Shown one piece after another: positions 1 to 7,829 of a DNA stretch of 12,855 nucleotides (its first letter is position 1; each line of letters opens with the position of its first letter). Location: assembly GCF_021742065.1 (NCBI RefSeq), contig NZ_JAKKIE010000079.1:1-12855 (forward strand), in the 5' to 3' direction. A model generated the notes under the pieces. That model saw nothing but the letters and a program-made list of their open reading frames with translations. It was not told the origin of the DNA and searched no databases. This DNA is from Rhizorhapis sp. SPR117. Its GTDB lineage: Bacteria > Pseudomonadota > Alphaproteobacteria > Sphingomonadales > Sphingomonadaceae. The position numbers were made by a program, and so were the translations under genes.

Positions 1-261
1 CTCGACCGCCATACCCACAGCACAGGCTTCAGCCACAACCCATGAACCTACCGGCATCAGCCGGTCTGTCATTCAGTCAGCGGTGGATACGACTATCTGC
101 TGAAATTCGTCGCCAGAGGTGTCGCCCACTATCAAACTATCATCGAGGGCATGCTGGAGAGCAATTACGGGATTGAGAAATACTTCAGTTACGTGGTTAT
201 CAAATCACCGTTCATCAAGCACCATTACCCGATTCAAGACCTGTTCGGGAGTCAGAACTGA
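1..261 (+). pseudogene. Lrp/AsnC-type regulator, C-terminal part, broken by an in-frame TGA and cut by the window edge
   Basis: Read in frame 1, the segment encodes the C-terminal effector-binding (RAM) domain of an Lrp/AsnC regulator. The clearest core is CHSVSGGYDYLLKFVARG (from about 73), followed by an amphipathic helix and the strand YFSYVVIK. The equivalent core in E. coli Lrp is CHLVSGDFDYLL. A TGA at 43-45 interrupts the frame, yet the Lrp-like pattern continues on both sides (LDRHT before it, QPVCHSVSG after it). The spacing from the conserved Phe at 28-30 to the CHSVSG core is 12 codons, as in E. coli Lrp as I recall it. A point nonsense change (for example CGA to TGA) therefore fits better than a frameshift. 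The DNA-binding N-terminus lies outside the window. The stop overlaps the ATG of the next gene (TGATG), so the two were probably co-transcribed. The family assignment is fairly firm; loss of function is inferred, and a sequencing error is possible. Confidence 0.7.
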
Positions 262-1427
262 TGGCAGGCCACGAATCGAATCTCGCCGATTTGATCACAC
301 CGCTGGTGGCACTGCGCCGCGATATTCACGCCCACCCCGAATTGGGATACAAGGAACATCGCACTGCCGCGCGCATTGCTGCCGAATTGCGTGCGGTCGG
401 CCTTGAGGTGCACGAAGGCATCGGGGGCACTGGCGTTGTCGCTGTGTTGCGCGTTGGAGATGGGCCAAGAACCTTGGGGCTGCGCGCCGATATGGATGCG
501 CTGCCGATTGACGAGCAGACGGGCCTGCCCTGGGCTAGCACGCGGCCTGGCTGCTTTCACGGATGTGGTCATGACGGTCACGTGGCAATGCTGCTAGGGG
601 CGGCGCAACATCTTGCCCGCGATCCCGGTTTGTCTGGAACACTGCATCTGATCTTTCAGCCGGCTGAAGAAGGACTGGGCGGTGCCCGGCGAATGATCGA
701 GGACGGTTTGTTTGATCGATTCCCATGTGAGCGTGTCTATGCACTGCATAACTGGCCGGGGCTTCCCGCGGGAACCATTGCCACCCGCGCCGGCGCGATC
801 ATGGGGGCGGCGGACAAATTCTCCATCCGCATCCAAGGCAAAGGCGGTCATGCAGCTCAGCCGCATCTCACGTCCGATGCGCTGCTTGCCGCTGCCACTC
901 TTGTCCAGCAACTGAACACCATCATTGCGCGTGATGTTGAGCCTTTCGCTTCGGCAGTCCTTTCGGTGACGCAGATTCACGGCGGACATTCGCACAACGT
1001 CATTCCGGACGAAGTGCGGATTGAGGGAACCGTGCGCAGTTTCGATCCTGGGGTACAAGACCGAATCGAACAACGCATGGGGCAGATCCTGCGCGGAGTT
1101 GAGGCGGGCTTCGAGGTGTCCGCGGTCCTTGACTATGATCGATATTACCCCGTCACGATCAACGACGCCGATGCCGCTGAAGACGCTTTGGCAGTGGCTG
1201 CAACCGTTGGGACCGCTCAACGTGCGAGCGAGCCCGCTGCCACGTCGGAAGATTTCTCATTCATGCTGCAGCAGCGCCCCGGCGCCTACATTTGGCTTGG
1301 CCAGGCCCAGGGGGATGGTTCGCCGCCGCTGCACAATCCGCACTATGATTTCAATGATGAAGTGCTGGAAACGGGCGTTCGCTTGCACATTGCATTGGCG
1401 AGGCACTGGCTCCAATCGGCTGAGTGA
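261..1427 (+). CDS. M20D-family amidohydrolase (hippurate hydrolase / N-acyl-amino-acid deacylase-like)
   Basis: This 388-residue protein is full length for peptidase family M20D, whose members are cytosolic metal-dependent amidohydrolases that remove an acyl group from amino-acid or indole-acid amides. The N-terminus has the family's DIHAHPELG (21-29). Metal and catalytic positions are visible: FHGCGHDGH with Cys102 and His104, QPAEEG with Glu136 and Glu137, ALHNWP with His163, and PPLHNPHYDFND with His358. A dimerisation domain starts near GKGGHAAQPH (about 193-202). The start at 261 overlaps the preceding lrp-like stop codon by one base, and GGGAG lies 9 bases upstream, so translational coupling is likely. 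The exact acyl group and amino acid cannot be told. The neighbouring importer and amino-acid enzymes suggest cleavage of an imported N-acyl amino acid. The family call is secure; the substrate is not. Confidence 0.93.
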   Translation: MAGHESNLADLITPLVALRRDIHAHPELGYKEHRTAARIAAELRAVGLEVHEGIGGTGVVAVLRVGDGPRTLGLRADMDALPIDEQTGLPWASTRPGCFHGCGHDGHVAMLLGAAQHLARDPGLSGTLHLIFQPAEEGLGGARRMIEDGLFDRFPCERVYALHNWPGLPAGTIATRAGAIMGAADKFSIRIQGKGGHAAQPHLTSDALLAAATLVQQLNTIIARDVEPFASAVLSVTQIHGGHSHNVIPDEVRIEGTVRSFDPGVQDRIEQRMGQILRGVEAGFEVSAVLDYDRYYPVTINDADAAEDALAVAATVGTAQRASEPAATSEDFSFMLQQRPGAYIWLGQAQGDGSPPLHNPHYDFNDEVLETGVRLHIALARHWLQSAE

Positions 1428-1634
1428 TTGCGCCCACCATCAAGCGAAAGGCTCGCCACAAGGCAGGCGCAGCATTGTTTGGCGAGGGCGGCACGACATG
1501 CTGCGCAGGGCGCGAAAAACCGCACCGAGCTTCGCCTCTCACCCGCAACTTGGGCACATGTTGCGCGGTAGCGATGGCTATATGTGGTCAGGAAGCGTGG
1601 GGTTTAGCGGCCTTGCAGCAGGAGTATTGACGAG
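1428..1634. other. Gap between the amidohydrolase and the dehalogenase stub, with one inverted repeat
   Basis: No convincing gene is present. A 7-bp perfect inverted repeat, CTCGCCA (1452-1458) and TGGCGAG (1480-1486) with a 21-base loop, could form an RNA hairpin. No T-run follows, so it is not a standard intrinsic terminator. A Cys-rich frame starting at GTG 1424 is open to 1630 but has no family likeness. AGGAG at 1620-1624 is the ribosome-binding site for the stub at 1635. I see no clear sigma-70 promoter. Confidence 0.4.
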
Positions 1635-1784
1635 ATGATCACCAACAGTGTGAAATTCGCCACCGGCTTCCAACCCAAGTATATCAGCTTTGACTGTTAC
1701 GGCACGCTCATTCGTTTTCGGATGTCGGATATGGCGCGGGAATTCTTTGCCGACCGGCTCCCGCCCGCTGTGGTCGGACTGTGA
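1635..1784 (+). pseudogene. Truncated type II haloacid dehalogenase (HAD superfamily), N-terminal stub only
   Basis: The 49-codon frame begins with a good N-terminus of an (S)-2-haloacid dehalogenase-like HAD protein. KYISFDCYGTL (15-25) carries HAD motif I, with Asp20 as the expected nucleophile, followed by a helix MSDMAREFFADRL (30-42). Family members run to roughly 220-250 residues; here the frame stops seven codons after that helix. Motifs II to IV (Ser/Thr, Lys, the acidic pair) and the cap domain are missing. A Shine-Dalgarno AGGAG lies 10 bases before the ATG. The TGA stop (1782-1784) overlaps the GTG start of the binding-protein gene (1781-1783). The simplest reading is a deletion of about 190 codons whose junction left the downstream gene translationally coupled. 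It cannot be a working dehalogenase, but it could act as a leader peptide that delivers ribosomes to the importer genes. Confidence 0.72.
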
Positions 1785-3331
1785 CAGCCCTGTATCCACC
1801 CCTTACCCGTCGCGGCGTGATCGGGGCCGGACTGGCCGGCGCCGCACTGCTGGCGCTCGGCGGTTGCGGAGGCGGCAGAAACCCGCAGACCCCAAAGCGC
1901 GGCGGGACCATCCGGGTGGCGACCCACTCGTCGTCGACATCGGACACGCTCGATCCGGCAAGGGGTGGTACGGCGCTGGATTATATCCGGCACTTCATGC
2001 TCTATAGCGGTCTGACGTGTATCGAGGATGAAAAACTTACGCCGCAGCTTTCGCTCGCGCGTGCGATTGAAAGCGACGATCGCATCAGCTGGCACATCGA
2101 TCTCCAGCGTGGCGTGCGGTTTCACGATGGGAGCGAACTGACCGCTGAGGATGTCGTCCATTCGCTGCTGCGGCACAAGGATCCCGCGATTGGATCGAAG
2201 ATGTTGACCCTTGCCGCACAGTTTGCCGAAGTGCGGAGCGAGGGTCGCTACGGCGTTGTCGTGAAGCTGACCGGCGCAAACGCCGATCTGCCCAATTTGC
2301 TCTCCATGTCGCACATGCTGATCGTCAAGGCCGGGCAGACGCGGCCAGATGGAACCGGTACCGGGCCGTTCAGGCTAGAGGATTTCAAGCCGGGCGTGCG
2401 CACGGCACTGGTGCGCAACGCCGAATACTGGATACCCGACCGGCCAAAACTGAACAGGATCGAACTGATCGCAATTCCCGACGAGGTGAGCCGGGTCAAT
2501 GCCCTGCTGTCCGGCGATGTGCAGATGATCAATGCCGTCAACCCGCGCTCGGTTCCACGTATCGAGGCTGATCCGAACTGTCGGCCAATGGTGACGCCGT
2601 CATCGCTCTATACCGATGTGGTGATGCGTCAGAACACATTGCCGACCGGCAATCCGGATTTTGTACAGGCGGTCAAGCTCATGCTCGACCGGTCTCTGAT
2701 AAATCGGGCGGTATTTCGCGATTATGGCACCATTGCCAACGACCAGCCGATCGCGCCGTTCGCGCCCTATTTCAATCCCGCCGTACCCCAGACCGTGCTC
2801 GATACCGACAAGGCGCGCTGGCATGTCCAGCGCTCGGGCCTGACGGGTGTGCGCTTGCCATTATATTGCTCCACGGCAGCTGAAGGGTCGGTGGATATGG
2901 CATCGATCCTGCAGGAATATGGCTCACGCGTGGGGCTGAACTTCGCCGTGAACCGCATGCCCTCGGACGGTTATTATTCAACGCACTGGATGCGCCATCC
3001 GATGACCTTCGGGAATACCAATCCGCGCCCGACTGCGGATCTCATATTCAGTCTGTTCTTCGAATCGAGCGCGAACTGGAACGAGAGTGGCTGGAAGGAT
3101 GAGCGGTTCGATCGACTGTTAGTTGAAGCGCGGGGAGTTGGAGATCAGGCGCTACGAGCGGAAATGTACGGCGAGATGCAACAGATTGTGCATGACAAGT
3201 GCGGCGTGGCGATCCCGGTGTTTATCAGCCTGATCGACGGCTACGATCGCCGTATCAAGGGTTTGAGGCCCATTCCTTTGGGCGCATTCATGGGTTACCG
3301 CTTCGGCGAATATGCATGGTGGGACGAGTGA
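1781..3331 (+). CDS. ABC importer solute-binding lipoprotein, family 5 (DppA/OppA-like)
   Basis: This 516-residue periplasmic binding protein belongs to the peptide/opine/nickel class (SBP_bac_5). The N-terminus shows a twin arginine (10-11) before a hydrophobic stretch, ending in a lipobox-like LGGC with Cys29. It is therefore probably exported, possibly by the Tat route, and lipid-anchored. The family signature GVRFHDGSELTAEDVVHS (111-128) is clear. The GTG at 1781 is chosen because it preserves the signal peptide. It has no good Shine-Dalgarno of its own and overlaps the stop of the dehalogenase stub (GTGA), so initiation probably depends on coupling. The next GTG (1817) would drop the arginines. 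Family-5 proteins bind di- and oligopeptides, opines, glutathione and other amide-rich ligands. The adjacent amidohydrolase and amino-acid enzymes suggest a small acylated or modified amino acid. The ligand is unknown. Confidence 0.92.
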   Translation: MTALYPPLTRRGVIGAGLAGAALLALGGCGGGRNPQTPKRGGTIRVATHSSSTSDTLDPARGGTALDYIRHFMLYSGLTCIEDEKLTPQLSLARAIESDDRISWHIDLQRGVRFHDGSELTAEDVVHSLLRHKDPAIGSKMLTLAAQFAEVRSEGRYGVVVKLTGANADLPNLLSMSHMLIVKAGQTRPDGTGTGPFRLEDFKPGVRTALVRNAEYWIPDRPKLNRIELIAIPDEVSRVNALLSGDVQMINAVNPRSVPRIEADPNCRPMVTPSSLYTDVVMRQNTLPTGNPDFVQAVKLMLDRSLINRAVFRDYGTIANDQPIAPFAPYFNPAVPQTVLDTDKARWHVQRSGLTGVRLPLYCSTAAEGSVDMASILQEYGSRVGLNFAVNRMPSDGYYSTHWMRHPMTFGNTNPRPTADLIFSLFFESSANWNESGWKDERFDRLLVEARGVGDQALRAEMYGEMQQIVHDKCGVAIPVFISLIDGYDRRIKGLRPIPLGAFMGYRFGEYAWWDE

Positions 3332-4311
3332 TGGCCGGCTCCGCTTCTTCCCGTCCCGCCTGGCTTGGCGTCATCCCGCTCATTCTGTACCGTGTGGCGT
3401 CCGCCCTGCTGACGCTGTTCCTGGTGTCGGCGGTGGTTTTCACCATCAGCGGGTTGTTGCCGGGCGACGCCGCGCAGGAAGTCCTCGGGCAAAGTGCGAC
3501 ACCGCAACAGGTGGTGGCATTGCGCCACGAAATGGGCCTCGATCAACCAGCACTGCTGCGCTATTATAACTGGCTAAGCTCCATCGCCGCCGGCGATCCC
3601 GGCGTGTCCTATGTCGCCAACATGCCGGTGCGGCAGATCATCTCGGATCGGCTTCCCAACACATTGATCCTGGCCGGTATCACGGCGGCCATATCCGTCA
3701 TCCTGGCATTGATGATCGGCATCGTCAGCGCCATCTATCGCGGAAGCAGGATTGACAGGGTGCTCAATGTCATCACCCTGTCGTTGGTCGCTACGCCGGA
3801 ATTCCTCGTCGCCACGCTCGGCGTGCTGCTGTTCTCGGTGAAACTGCAATGGTTGCCTTCGATCTCGCTCGCCCAGGAGGATGCAAGCTGGAGCGCGATG
3901 TTGCGCGCACTTGCCCTGCCTGTGCTCTCGCTGACCTTTGTCGTGGTAGCGCAGATGGCGAGGATGACCCGTGCTGCGGTCGCCGATCAGCTTGATCGCC
4001 CCTATGTCGAGATGGCACGCCTCAAGGGTGTGCCGTTCCGTCGCATCGTGCTGTTTCATGTGATGCCCAATGCCATCGGTCCTGTGGTGAATGCGATGGC
4101 GCTGTCGCTCTCTTACCTGATGGGTGGGGCGCTGATCGTCGAGACTATCTTCAATTATCCGGGACTTGCCAGCCTGATGGTGAACGCCGTGACAAGTCGG
4201 GATATGCCCTTGCTCCAATCCTGCGCGATGATCTTCTGCGCCGTCTATCTTGCCATGATGCTGGTGGCCGACGTGATTGCCATTCTCGCCAACCCAAGGC
4301 TACGCGCATGA
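3331..4311 (+). CDS. ABC importer permease, DppB/OppB-like
   Basis: This is a 326-residue inner-membrane permease of the binding-protein-dependent type. A first membrane segment (about 18-42) is followed by a periplasmic region with the family's typical LGQSATPQQV and MGLDQPALLRYY stretches. Several further hydrophobic segments follow (about 112-136, 148-170, 195-210, 255-272, 298-320). The cytoplasmic EAA-type coupling loop, EMARLKGVPFRRIVLFHVMPNA without gaps at 227-248, docks onto the ATPase. The ATG at 3331 overlaps the last base of the binding-protein stop (TGATG). An upstream in-frame GTG at 3319 would put five extra residues inside the previous gene and is less likely. It pairs with the DppC-like permease that overlaps its 3' end. 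Confidence 0.93.
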   Translation: MAGSASSRPAWLGVIPLILYRVASALLTLFLVSAVVFTISGLLPGDAAQEVLGQSATPQQVVALRHEMGLDQPALLRYYNWLSSIAAGDPGVSYVANMPVRQIISDRLPNTLILAGITAAISVILALMIGIVSAIYRGSRIDRVLNVITLSLVATPEFLVATLGVLLFSVKLQWLPSISLAQEDASWSAMLRALALPVLSLTFVVVAQMARMTRAAVADQLDRPYVEMARLKGVPFRRIVLFHVMPNAIGPVVNAMALSLSYLMGGALIVETIFNYPGLASLMVNAVTSRDMPLLQSCAMIFCAVYLAMMLVADVIAILANPRLRA

Positions 4312-5132
4312 GGGGCGGTATACTCGCAGCTGTACGATCATTGCCCGTTTCTGGCCGCGTCGGTCTTGCGCTTGTGATCTTCTGGTTGTTGATCGCCGCA
4401 ATTGGGCCGATAATCGCTCCCTATTCCGTTGGCGCCTTTGTCGATCGAACCGTTTTCTCCGGCATGTCGCGCGCTTCATGGCTGGGCAGCGACTATCTTG
4501 GCCGCGATGTCTTGAGCCGGTTGTTGTGGGGTGCCCGCTATACGGTGTTCCTGGCCCTTGGCGCGGCCATGCTCGCTGTTGCGGTCGGCACTTCGCTGGC
4601 CCTTGTCGCTGCGATCCGTGGCGGTTGGGTCGACGAGGTCCTCTCCCGCTCGATGGATACGCTGACCTCCATCCCGTCGAAGATATTCGCGCTCGTGCTG
4701 ATTGCAGCCTTCGGCTCATCGATCTTACTTTTGCTGGTGATCGCCGCGATCATCTATGTGCCGGGCAACTTCCGCATTGCGCGCGCGCTGGCCGTGAACC
4801 TGAACACGCTCGATTTCGTGCAGGTGGCCCGTGCGCGGGGCGAGGGTACGATTTACATCGCCTGGCGTGAAATTCTGCCCAACATGATCCATCCGCTTCT
4901 GACCGACATGGGCCTGCGTTTCGTGTTCATCGTTCTGCTGCTGTCGGGGCTGAGCTTCCTGGGCCTCGGCGTGCAGCCCCCTCATGCAGACCTGGGCTCG
5001 CTGGTGCGAGAGAATGTCTCGGGGCTGACCGAGGGCTCCTTCGCGATCATCGTGCCGGCGATCGCCATTGCGACGCTGACGGTCGGCGCCAACCTTTTGA
5101 TTGATGCTCTCAAGCCGGGAGGAAAGGCGTGA
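4308..5132 (+). CDS. ABC importer permease, DppC/OppC-like
   Basis: This 274-residue second permease of the importer starts inside the stop of the first (ATGA at 4308-4311). It shows an N-terminal membrane segment (about 18-40), then the DppC-type motif LGSDYLGRDVLSRLLWGAR (59-77). The EAA coupling loop is VARARGEGTIYIAWREILPNM (about 173-193, given here only to place it), and hydrophobic segments follow at about 203-221 and 246-265. The length is normal to slightly short for DppC proteins (usually 280-300), mainly because the N-terminal cytoplasmic tail is brief. Its last bases carry the strong Shine-Dalgarno GGAGGAA for the ATPase gene, which starts at GTG 5129. Confidence 0.92.
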   Translation: MRGGILAAVRSLPVSGRVGLALVIFWLLIAAIGPIIAPYSVGAFVDRTVFSGMSRASWLGSDYLGRDVLSRLLWGARYTVFLALGAAMLAVAVGTSLALVAAIRGGWVDEVLSRSMDTLTSIPSKIFALVLIAAFGSSILLLLVIAAIIYVPGNFRIARALAVNLNTLDFVQVARARGEGTIYIAWREILPNMIHPLLTDMGLRFVFIVLLLSGLSFLGLGVQPPHADLGSLVRENVSGLTEGSFAIIVPAIAIATLTVGANLLIDALKPGGKA

Positions 5133-6973
5133 GCGCGCAGAATCAAGACATCGCGGTAGAAGTCCGTGGCCTCGACATCGTCCTGAACGCCCCGAATGGT
5201 GACCGCACCGTCATCGTCGAGGACATTTCCTTCTCAATTCCGCGGGGCGAAGTGCTGGCGCTGATCGGTGAGTCCGGTTCGGGCAAGACCACCATCGCCC
5301 TGGCCTTGATGGGCTATTCGCGCTTTGGCGCCGATATCACCGCTGATTGCATGCGTGTCGGCGATATGCGCATCGACCGGATGAAGCGGCCCGAACTGCC
5401 GACAGTGCGCGGTCGGCGCATCGCCTATATCGCGCAAAGCGCGGCTTCGGCGTTCAATCCTTCGCGCACGATCCTCTCGCAGGTCATTGAGCCGTTGCTG
5501 GTGCATGGTCTGGCGGATCGGCGGACGGCCGAGGCACGGGCCATTGCGCTGTTCCGCTCGCTGGCTTTGCCATCGCCGGAAACCATCGGTTCGCGCTATC
5601 CCCATCAGGTCTCCGGCGGCCAGTTGCAGCGGGTGATGGCGGCGATGGCGCTGATTACCGAGCCGGAACTGGTCTTGCTCGACGAACCGACCACTGCGCT
5701 TGACGTGACCACGCAAGTGGAAGTGCTCAAGACGATCAAGGCGGCTCTGACCCAAAGCGGCGCAACCGCGATCTATGTCAGTCATGACCTTGCCGTCGTT
5801 GCACAGGTCGCTGATCGCATTGCTGTGCTGAAGGACGGTCGCATGTGCGAAGAGGGAACGGTCCGGCAAATCCTGGAAGCACCTGCCAGCGACTATACCC
5901 GCACGCTGATGGCAGCGGCACGTCCGCAAGCGCGACCGGACGCCGCAGCCGCGCCTGACAGCGTATTGACGGTCTCTTCAGTCAACGCCGGTTATGGCCG
6001 GATCAAGCATGGGCTGCCAGCGAAACCGGTGCTGCGCGATGTCAGCTTTTCGCTCCGGCGCGGCGCGGCGCTGGGTGTGATCGGCGAATCCGGTTCGGGC
6101 AAGTCCACGCTAGCCCGGGTCATCGCTGGCCTGCTTCCTGCGACGACGGGTAGCGTCGAGCTCGACGGAGAGCTCCTGCCGCGTGCTATGGCCGATCGAA
6201 GCCGCGAACAGTTGCGACGCGTGCAGATCGTCTTTCAACATGCCGACACGGCGCTCAATCCAGCCCAGTCAGTAGGCGAAATCCTTGCGCGGCCACTGGC
6301 ATTTTACCACGGTATGAAGGGGGCTGCGGCAACGGCGCGCGTGGCCGAGCTGCTCGACCTGATCCAATTGCCGCGCGACGTCATTACGCGGCGCAGCAGC
6401 GAACTGTCCGGCGGCCAGAAACAGCGCGTCAATCTTGCCCGGGCACTTGCCGCCAACCCCGATGTGCTGATCTGCGACGAAGTGACCTCGGCGCTCGACA
6501 CGGTGGTCGCTGCGGCGATCCTCGATCTGATCGACGACCTCCGACGCGATCTGGGTATCGCCACAATCTTCATCAGTCACGACATCTCAACGGCGTGCGC
6601 TTTCTGTGACGATTTGCTGGTTCTCTATGCCGGAAGCGTCGTCGAACTTGCCAGCCGAACGCGTTTTGCAGAAGGCATGCATCAACCCTATACACAATTG
6701 TTGATGGATTCCGTGCCGGACATGGACACCAGTTGGCTGGCCCGCAGAGGCGAGTCAGAGTCCCCCGCGCTAACAGGTCTCGCTTCACGCTTCGGGCGCA
6801 GCACACCGCTATGCCCGTTTCTGCCACGCTGCCCCGTCGCGCTTGCTGGCTCGTGCGACACAGCCTGGCCACCCCGTCTCAAACGGGAGGGCCAAATCAT
6901 CCTGTGCCATCACGACTGGGATGATCTTGGCGCGCCACTGCATGATGCCCCATGTGAGGCAGGGATCCGGTAA
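5129..6973 (+). CDS. ABC importer fused double ATPase (DppD-DppF type)
   Basis: This 614-residue protein joins two nucleotide-binding domains that are separate proteins (DppD and DppF) in E. coli. Domain 1 has Walker A GESGSGKT (48-55), signature VSGGQ (161-165) and Walker B LVLLDEPT (181-188), with the H-loop His219. Domain 2 has GESGSGKS (319-326), LSGGQ (426-430), VLICDEVT (446-453) and His484. A C-terminal oligopeptide/dipeptide-ATPase extension carries cysteines 562, 568, 576 and 593. Related OppD/DppD proteins have a similar set, and some bind an iron-sulfur cluster. The start is GTG with a strong GGAGGAA (5118-5124) five bases upstream and overlaps the permease stop. Both sites keep all key motifs, so both halves should bind ATP. 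In domain 2 the Walker B reads DEVT instead of the usual DEPT, a common variant. Confidence 0.94.
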   Translation: MSAQNQDIAVEVRGLDIVLNAPNGDRTVIVEDISFSIPRGEVLALIGESGSGKTTIALALMGYSRFGADITADCMRVGDMRIDRMKRPELPTVRGRRIAYIAQSAASAFNPSRTILSQVIEPLLVHGLADRRTAEARAIALFRSLALPSPETIGSRYPHQVSGGQLQRVMAAMALITEPELVLLDEPTTALDVTTQVEVLKTIKAALTQSGATAIYVSHDLAVVAQVADRIAVLKDGRMCEEGTVRQILEAPASDYTRTLMAAARPQARPDAAAAPDSVLTVSSVNAGYGRIKHGLPAKPVLRDVSFSLRRGAALGVIGESGSGKSTLARVIAGLLPATTGSVELDGELLPRAMADRSREQLRRVQIVFQHADTALNPAQSVGEILARPLAFYHGMKGAAATARVAELLDLIQLPRDVITRRSSELSGGQKQRVNLARALAANPDVLICDEVTSALDTVVAAAILDLIDDLRRDLGIATIFISHDISTACAFCDDLLVLYAGSVVELASRTRFAEGMHQPYTQLLMDSVPDMDTSWLARRGESESPALTGLASRFGRSTPLCPFLPRCPVALAGSCDTAWPPRLKREGQIILCHHDWDDLGAPLHDAPCEAGIR

Positions 6974-7819
6974 ATGACCACAGTTGATATCCAGGTGTCC
7001 GCGCTCGAGCCCGGAGATCTCGTCCAGGCAAAGGGCCTTTCGGACGCGCTTGGCTGGCCATACCGTCTTGAGGATTGGATCTTTGCTCATGGCTTGGGCG
7101 AAGGGCTGGCCTTGCGTCAGGGGGGACGCCTGATCGGCACCGGCATGCGCTGGAATTACGGACCCAGCTTCGCAACAGTCGGCATGATCATCGTTGACGG
7201 CGCGTTCCAGGGTCGCGGTCTGGGTGCGCGTCTGGTCGACGGGTTGCTGGAAGGTGCTGGCGACCGGTCGGTGATACTCAATGCCACCATGGAAGGACTG
7301 GAGCTTTACCGCCGTCGCGGTTTCGTGAGTTTTGGCCTGACCTGTCAGCACCAGGGCATTGCCAAGCCAGTGCCAGCGTCGGACGCTGCTTGCCGCATCG
7401 GGTTTGCCCGGGATGCGGACTGGCCCGCTTTGATCGAACTGGACCAGATCGCAGCCGGCATGCCGCGTCGTCGCCTGCTGGAGGCCTTGGCCGGATGCGG
7501 CGTGGCCAGTGTCCTGCGCGGAGAGGATGGCGGGGTGCGCGGCTATGCCGTCTGCCGCGAATTCGGCCGGGGCCATGTTGTCGGCCCGGTGGTGGCGCAA
7601 AGTGCAGACAAAGCCGCGGCGCTGATCGCACATGCCATGTCCGGTCTTGTCGGCCGGTTCGTGCGGGTCAACACGCCGGCACTGTCAGGTCTTGGCACAT
7701 GGCTGGAGGCGCACGGTCTGCTCCAGGTCGACACCGAGGAGGCGATGGTACGCGGAACGCTTCCAGAAGTCTCGGCGCAGGCGCGCATTTTCGCGCTTTG
7801 CAGCAATTCGCTTGGCTAG
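6974..7819 (+). CDS. Tandem-domain GNAT N-acetyltransferase (YitH-like)
   Basis: This 281-residue protein has an N-terminal GNAT domain. Its acetyl-CoA-binding loop is seen as Q79-G-R-G-L-G84 just after the strand GMIIVD, and GLELYRRRGFV at about 108-118 is the usual GNAT C-terminal element. The second half (about 140-281) matches the degenerate GNAT-like domain found at the C-terminus of YitH-type acetyltransferases, including a stretch like RVNTPALSGLGTWLEAHGL. It starts immediately after the ATPase stop (TAA then ATG), with AGGGA 9 bases upstream, so it belongs to the importer transcription unit. A role in acetylating the imported compound or a pathway intermediate, perhaps balanced by the M20 deacylase, is an inference. 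Substrates of this family are largely unknown. Confidence 0.85.
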   Translation: MTTVDIQVSALEPGDLVQAKGLSDALGWPYRLEDWIFAHGLGEGLALRQGGRLIGTGMRWNYGPSFATVGMIIVDGAFQGRGLGARLVDGLLEGAGDRSVILNATMEGLELYRRRGFVSFGLTCQHQGIAKPVPASDAACRIGFARDADWPALIELDQIAAGMPRRRLLEALAGCGVASVLRGEDGGVRGYAVCREFGRGHVVGPVVAQSADKAAALIAHAMSGLVGRFVRVNTPALSGLGTWLEAHGLLQVDTEEAMVRGTLPEVSAQARIFALCSNSLG

Positions 7820-7829
7820 GAACCATGTC

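Noticed and set aside
43..45. TGA as a recoded (selenocysteine) codon in the lrp-like gene
   Set aside because: Nothing suggests recoding in Lrp proteins and no selenocysteine insertion structure is evident; a nonsense change or error is simpler.
1424..1630. 68-codon frame starting at a GTG that overlaps the amidohydrolase stop
   Set aside because: It has a GTGA overlap but a Cys-rich, low-complexity product with no family likeness and no good ribosome-binding site.
7632..7829. Longer start for the DSD1-type enzyme
   Set aside because: It would overlap about 190 bases of the GNAT gene in another frame; the extension is Arg/Cys-rich and unlike the family.
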